Source of the DNA: Gemmatimonadaceae bacterium
Lineage (GTDB): Bacteria > Gemmatimonadota > Gemmatimonadetes > Gemmatimonadales > Gemmatimonadaceae
NCBI GenBank assembly: GCA_014378185.1
Contig: JACMOE010000686.1
Location: 1 to 6,692, forward strand
DNA: 6,692 bases
Direction: 5' to 3'
Shown one piece after another: positions 5,812 to 6,692 of this stretch (its first letter is position 1; every line of letters starts with the position of its first letter). The notes below the pieces were generated by a model. That model was not told the DNA's origin. It ran no database searches and worked only from the letters and a program-made list of their open reading frames with translations. A program made the translations under genes and the position numbers.

Positions 5812-6692
5812 CGGCCGCCGCCCTGCCGCGAGAGCGTGCGCACGCTGCCGCACGCATTCGTGAGCGCTGGCGGATGGGTGCGGAGGCGCGCGGGCTGGTG
5901 CTCGTGATGGCGCTGGTCCTCGTGTTCGGACTGGCGGTGCTGTATAGCGCCAGCGCCATCGTGGCCATGCAGGAGAACAAGAACAGCTGGTACTACGTGG
6001 CGCGCCAGACGACTGGCGTACTGGCGGGCGTGGTGGCCTTTGCGATTGCCGCCAAGATGGACGCCGAGAAGTACCATGATTGGGCGTGGCCGATCATGTG
6101 GCTCACCATCGCGACGCTGTTTCTCTGCCTCGTGCTGCCGAAGGAAATCGCACCGCGCGTCAACGGCTCCAAGCGCTTCCTGTTCGGCACCAGCCTCCAA
6201 CCGTCCGAGTTCGGCAAGCTGGGCGTGGTGATCTGGACCTCCATGCTCATCGTGAAGAAGGGCGACCAACTGCGCCGCCTCACCAAGGGTGTGCTGCCCT
6301 TCTTCGTGGTGATCGGCCTTCTTGACTTGCTGGCCGCGCTCGAGCCGGATCTCTCGGTGGCCATGCTGTACACGCTGATGCTCGCGGTGCTGCTGTTTGC
6401 CGGCGGCGTGCGCATCGCGCACTTCGTCGCGTTGTGCGCACTCGCCATTCCGGTGCTGTGGACCAAGATCGAGAAGGTGCAGTACGCCGCTCTCCGTTTA
6501 ACGGCGTTCTTTGATCCGGGCGGTGCACCGACGCAGATGAAGTACCAGCTCAAGCAATCGCTGATTGCCGTGGGATCGGGCGGGGCGTTTGGTGTGGGGT
6601 ATGGGCAGGGGCGCCAGCAGTACGGATTCCTGCCGTTTCCCTACAGCGATTTCATCGCCAGCAATATTGGCGAGGAGTGGGGATTCGTGGGA
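5808..6692 (+). CDS. ftsW: Peptidoglycan glycosyltransferase FtsW (SEDS family), N-terminal part
   Basis: This is a SEDS-family membrane protein that polymerises lipid II into septal glycan with its partner FtsI. The gene runs off the right edge; 295 codons are visible with no stop. After a basic, cytoplasmic N-terminus of about 27 residues come hydrophobic segments near 29-53, 65-83, 90-110, 135-150, 161-178, 183-200 and 205-220. Family motifs are VLYSAS at 46-51, NGSKRF at 119-124, LQPSEFGKLG at 130-139, LEPDLSVAM at 178-186 (D181), and KYQLKQSLIAVGSGGAFGVGYGQG followed by LPFPYSDF and GEEWGFVG. D281 of the SDF triplet aligns with the catalytic aspartate of SEDS enzymes. Where most FtsW/RodA read LPE-HTDFIF, this one reads LPFPYSDFIA. 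FtsW is preferred over RodA because of the position after murD in a dcw cluster. The GTG at 5808 overlaps the murD stop and has a good Shine-Dalgarno; the ATG at 5874 would still keep the first helix and is a weaker alternative. Confidence 0.92.
   Translation, partial: MTAAALPRERAHAAARIRERWRMGAEARGLVLVMALVLVFGLAVLYSASAIVAMQENKNSWYYVARQTTGVLAGVVAFAIAAKMDAEKYHDWAWPIMWLTIATLFLCLVLPKEIAPRVNGSKRFLFGTSLQPSEFGKLGVVIWTSMLIVKKGDQLRRLTKGVLPFFVVIGLLDLLAALEPDLSVAMLYTLMLAVLLFAGGVRIAHFVALCALAIPVLWTKIEKVQYAALRLTAFFDPGGAPTQMKYQLKQSLIAVGSGGAFGVGYGQGRQQYGFLPFPYSDFIASNIGEEWGFVG

Noticed and set aside
4369..5853. Long open frame on the minus strand opposite murD (494 codons)
   Set aside because: It is Arg/His-rich without motifs and sits opposite a complete, motif-rich murD; a codon-bias artefact.

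Overview
This window is a compact stretch of a bacterial dcw (division and cell wall) cluster. All genes read on the + strand, in the order ftsI(3' end) - murE - murF - mraY - murD - ftsW(5' part). It carries the cytoplasmic part of peptidoglycan precursor assembly: MurE adds meso-diaminopimelate, MurF adds D-Ala-D-Ala, and MurD adds D-Glu. It also carries the first membrane step (MraY makes lipid I) and parts of the two septal synthesis partners, the transpeptidase FtsI and the glycosyltransferase FtsW. MurC and MurG are not in the window and would be expected downstream of ftsW.

Layout: positions 1-350 hold the C-terminus of an FtsI-type penicillin-binding protein ending in one PASTA domain. 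murE (347-1807) starts inside the ftsI stop (ATGA). murF (1812-3197) follows after 4 bases with a strong Shine-Dalgarno. A 66-base gap (3198-3263), the only real intergenic space, holds a short imperfect palindrome resembling a dispersed intergenic repeat. mraY (3264-4400) starts at TTG, and murD (4402-5811) starts at GTG one base after the mraY stop. ftsW (5808-end) starts at GTG overlapping the murD stop (GTGA) and runs off the window.

Organism: the sequence is strongly GC-rich, MurE has the DNPR signature of meso-DAP ligases, FtsI carries a PASTA domain, and MraY has an N-terminus and pre-HHH loop like those of Bacteroidota and relatives. Together these suggest a high-GC, diderm-type bacterium. 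Gemmatimonadota is my best guess (inference, about even odds); other high-GC groups such as Acidobacteriota or Myxococcota are possible.

I see no new biological system here; this is a conserved housekeeping operon. The points worth a second look are small. The usual carbamylated lysine of MurF appears to be replaced by glutamate, while MurE and MurD keep theirs. FtsW has an altered loop around its catalytic aspartate. A repeat-like hairpin sits between murF and mraY. mraY has a weak TTG start.
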